A DNA stretch of 63,059 nucleotides from Oceanobacillus chungangensis (GTDB lineage Bacteria > Bacillota > Bacilli > Bacillales > Amphibacillaceae), in contig NZ_PIOD01000030.1 in the NCBI RefSeq assembly GCF_003369565.1, positions 1-63,059 on the forward strand, in the 5' to 3' direction. The position numbers and the translations under genes were made by a program. The notes under the pieces were generated by a model that saw only the letters and a list, made by a program, of their open reading frames with translations, searched no databases and had not been told where the DNA came from. Below are positions 62,395 to 63,059 of the stretch, piece by piece (the stretch's first letter is position 1; each line of letters starts with the position of its first letter).

Positions 62395-62672
62395 TTAATT
62401 GACTGGTGTCTTTGTAATCGTATTGTCTGTAGTTGGCTTTGGTGTCGCCTTGCAATTAGACTCAACAGACTTTACATCGTCTTTAGCAGTTAGTAATTGA
62501 TCCTCTGCCTCTACTGCTCTATCTTTTACATCGACTAATCCACCTTGTGCGTCTTTCACTGAAGACATCACTTCTTTTGATTCCAAAGAACTAATGAAGA
62601 AGCTCCTGCAATTATTCCAGCAACAATCAATCCTGTTTTTGCCTTTTTTTGTTTTTCTATTGTCAGATCCAA
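62395..62672 (-). pseudogene. Frameshifted small membrane/coiled-coil gene (YtxH-like layout)
   Basis: TTG 62672 with AAGGGAG upstream starts LDLTIEKQKKAKTGLIVAGI and IAGASSLVLW (one membrane helix), then hits a stop at 62568. A second frame continues with SKEVMSSVKDAQGGLVDVKD, ending at 62395. The membrane helix plus charged coil is the layout of YtxH-type proteins, but the parent family is not certain. Confidence 0.55.
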
Positions 62673-62788
62673 TGAAAAAACTCCCTTCCATTTCATAATA
62701 CAGTAAAAAACTTGTTGATTTTTCTTCTTGGAAATTATATAATGTAATTCCGCCGCAAAAATACTCCTGCTAAAATAGCAAAAAACTA

Positions 62789-62818
62789 TTGACACAAGAT
62801 GTTGCGGTATGGTATATT
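62789..62818 (+). promoter_or_regulatory. rRNA operon promoter
   Basis: TTGACA (62789-62794), 18-bp spacer, TATATT (62813-62818). Downstream the leader contains GCTCTTTGAAAACTGAACAA, typical of Bacillaceae rrn leaders (boxA region). Confidence 0.85.
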
Positions 62819-62991
62819 AATAAAGTTGCTGATTTACGAAGCGACAATAACATTTGCTCTTTGAAAACTGAACAAAACAACCAGTATGTCAATGAAAAGA
62901 AACTTGTTTTCTTTTCAACAAAACAAGAAGGTAACACTTCTTAAAGCTTGAGACTTATGAAATTGATTGGTGTCAACTTCATTTCAAACAC

Positions 62992-63059
62992 TTTATTGGA
63001 GAGTTTGATCTTGGCTCAGGACGAACGCTGGCGGCGTGCCTAATACATGCAAGTCGAGC
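62992..63059 (+). rRNA. rrs: 16S ribosomal RNA, 5' end
   Basis: Starts with GGAGAGTTTGATC-TTGGCTCAG and continues GACGAACGCTGGCGGCGTGC, the universal 16S 5' region. It continues beyond the window. Confidence 0.97.

Overview
The window is low-GC Firmicute DNA. It shows strong AGGAGG-type ribosome binding sites, frequent GTG/TTG starts, a SigW/RsiW pair, the cdaA-cdaR-glmM-glmS cell-wall precursor block with a glmS ribozyme, guanine riboswitches, a Spo0E-type phosphatase and small spore-like proteins. A complete lower mevalonate operon next to sigW suggests an Oceanobacillus/Virgibacillus-like member of Bacillaceae; this genus-level placement is inference. The window runs from the last ~80 bases of a 5S rRNA gene to the first ~70 bases of a 16S rRNA gene, so it is the interval between two rRNA operons.

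Layout. 0-0.35 kb: 5S end, tRNA-Asn, tRNA-Thr. 0.5-9 kb: AI-2E-family exporter, divergent TetR/MMPL efflux pair, AtoE-type transporter, riboswitch-controlled purine permease. 9.3-16.4 kb: a 21-bp phased repeat, EamA transporter, two tiny basic proteins, chemoreceptor, RDD and holin-like membrane proteins, YwaF-like protein, fabI. 16.7-17.4 kb: six-tRNA operon. 18-22.5 kb: mvaA-mvk-mvaD-pmk, giving isopentenyl diphosphate from HMG-CoA. 22.5-28 kb: Spo0E-like gene, sigW-rsiW, cdaA-cdaR-glmM. 28-34.2 kb: a second phased repeat, PadR-DUF2812 pair, S9 peptidase, a decayed GNAT gene and small proteins. 34.3-36.5 kb: glmS with its ribozyme leader.

Accessory region. From 36.8 to 40.9 kb small single genes (SMI1/KNR4, short membrane proteins, Nudix, peptidase E-like) alternate with copies of a ~35-bp imperfect palindrome that sits just after each stop codon. 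All copies and genes point the same way, as in a gene-cassette array, but no integrase is visible. An IS110 remnant follows. 42-46.9 kb holds a Gfo/Idh/MocA-IclR pair, glyoxalase-fold (VOC) genes and decayed genes, then nupG with its guanine riboswitch (47-48.5 kb).

49-63 kb: M23 peptidase, YiaA-like protein, PadR-DUF1700-DUF4097 operon, ROK-VOC-MFS-HAD sugar-type cluster with shared operator-like half-sites, ung, a LysM-3D cell-wall protein lacking a canonical start codon, a secreted ADP-ribosyltransferase-like protein paired with a duplicated-domain helical protein (possible toxin/immunity pair), DUF2798 and DUF1456 proteins, and the promoter and start of the next rRNA operon.

The strongest candidates for something undescribed are the repeat-delimited cassette array, the secreted ART-like protein with its partner, the 20-21-bp phased intergenic repeats at four loci, and a MITE-like element that has inserted in the glmS leader. 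Nine genes are broken (remnants, frameshifts or single stops), mostly in the accessory parts.
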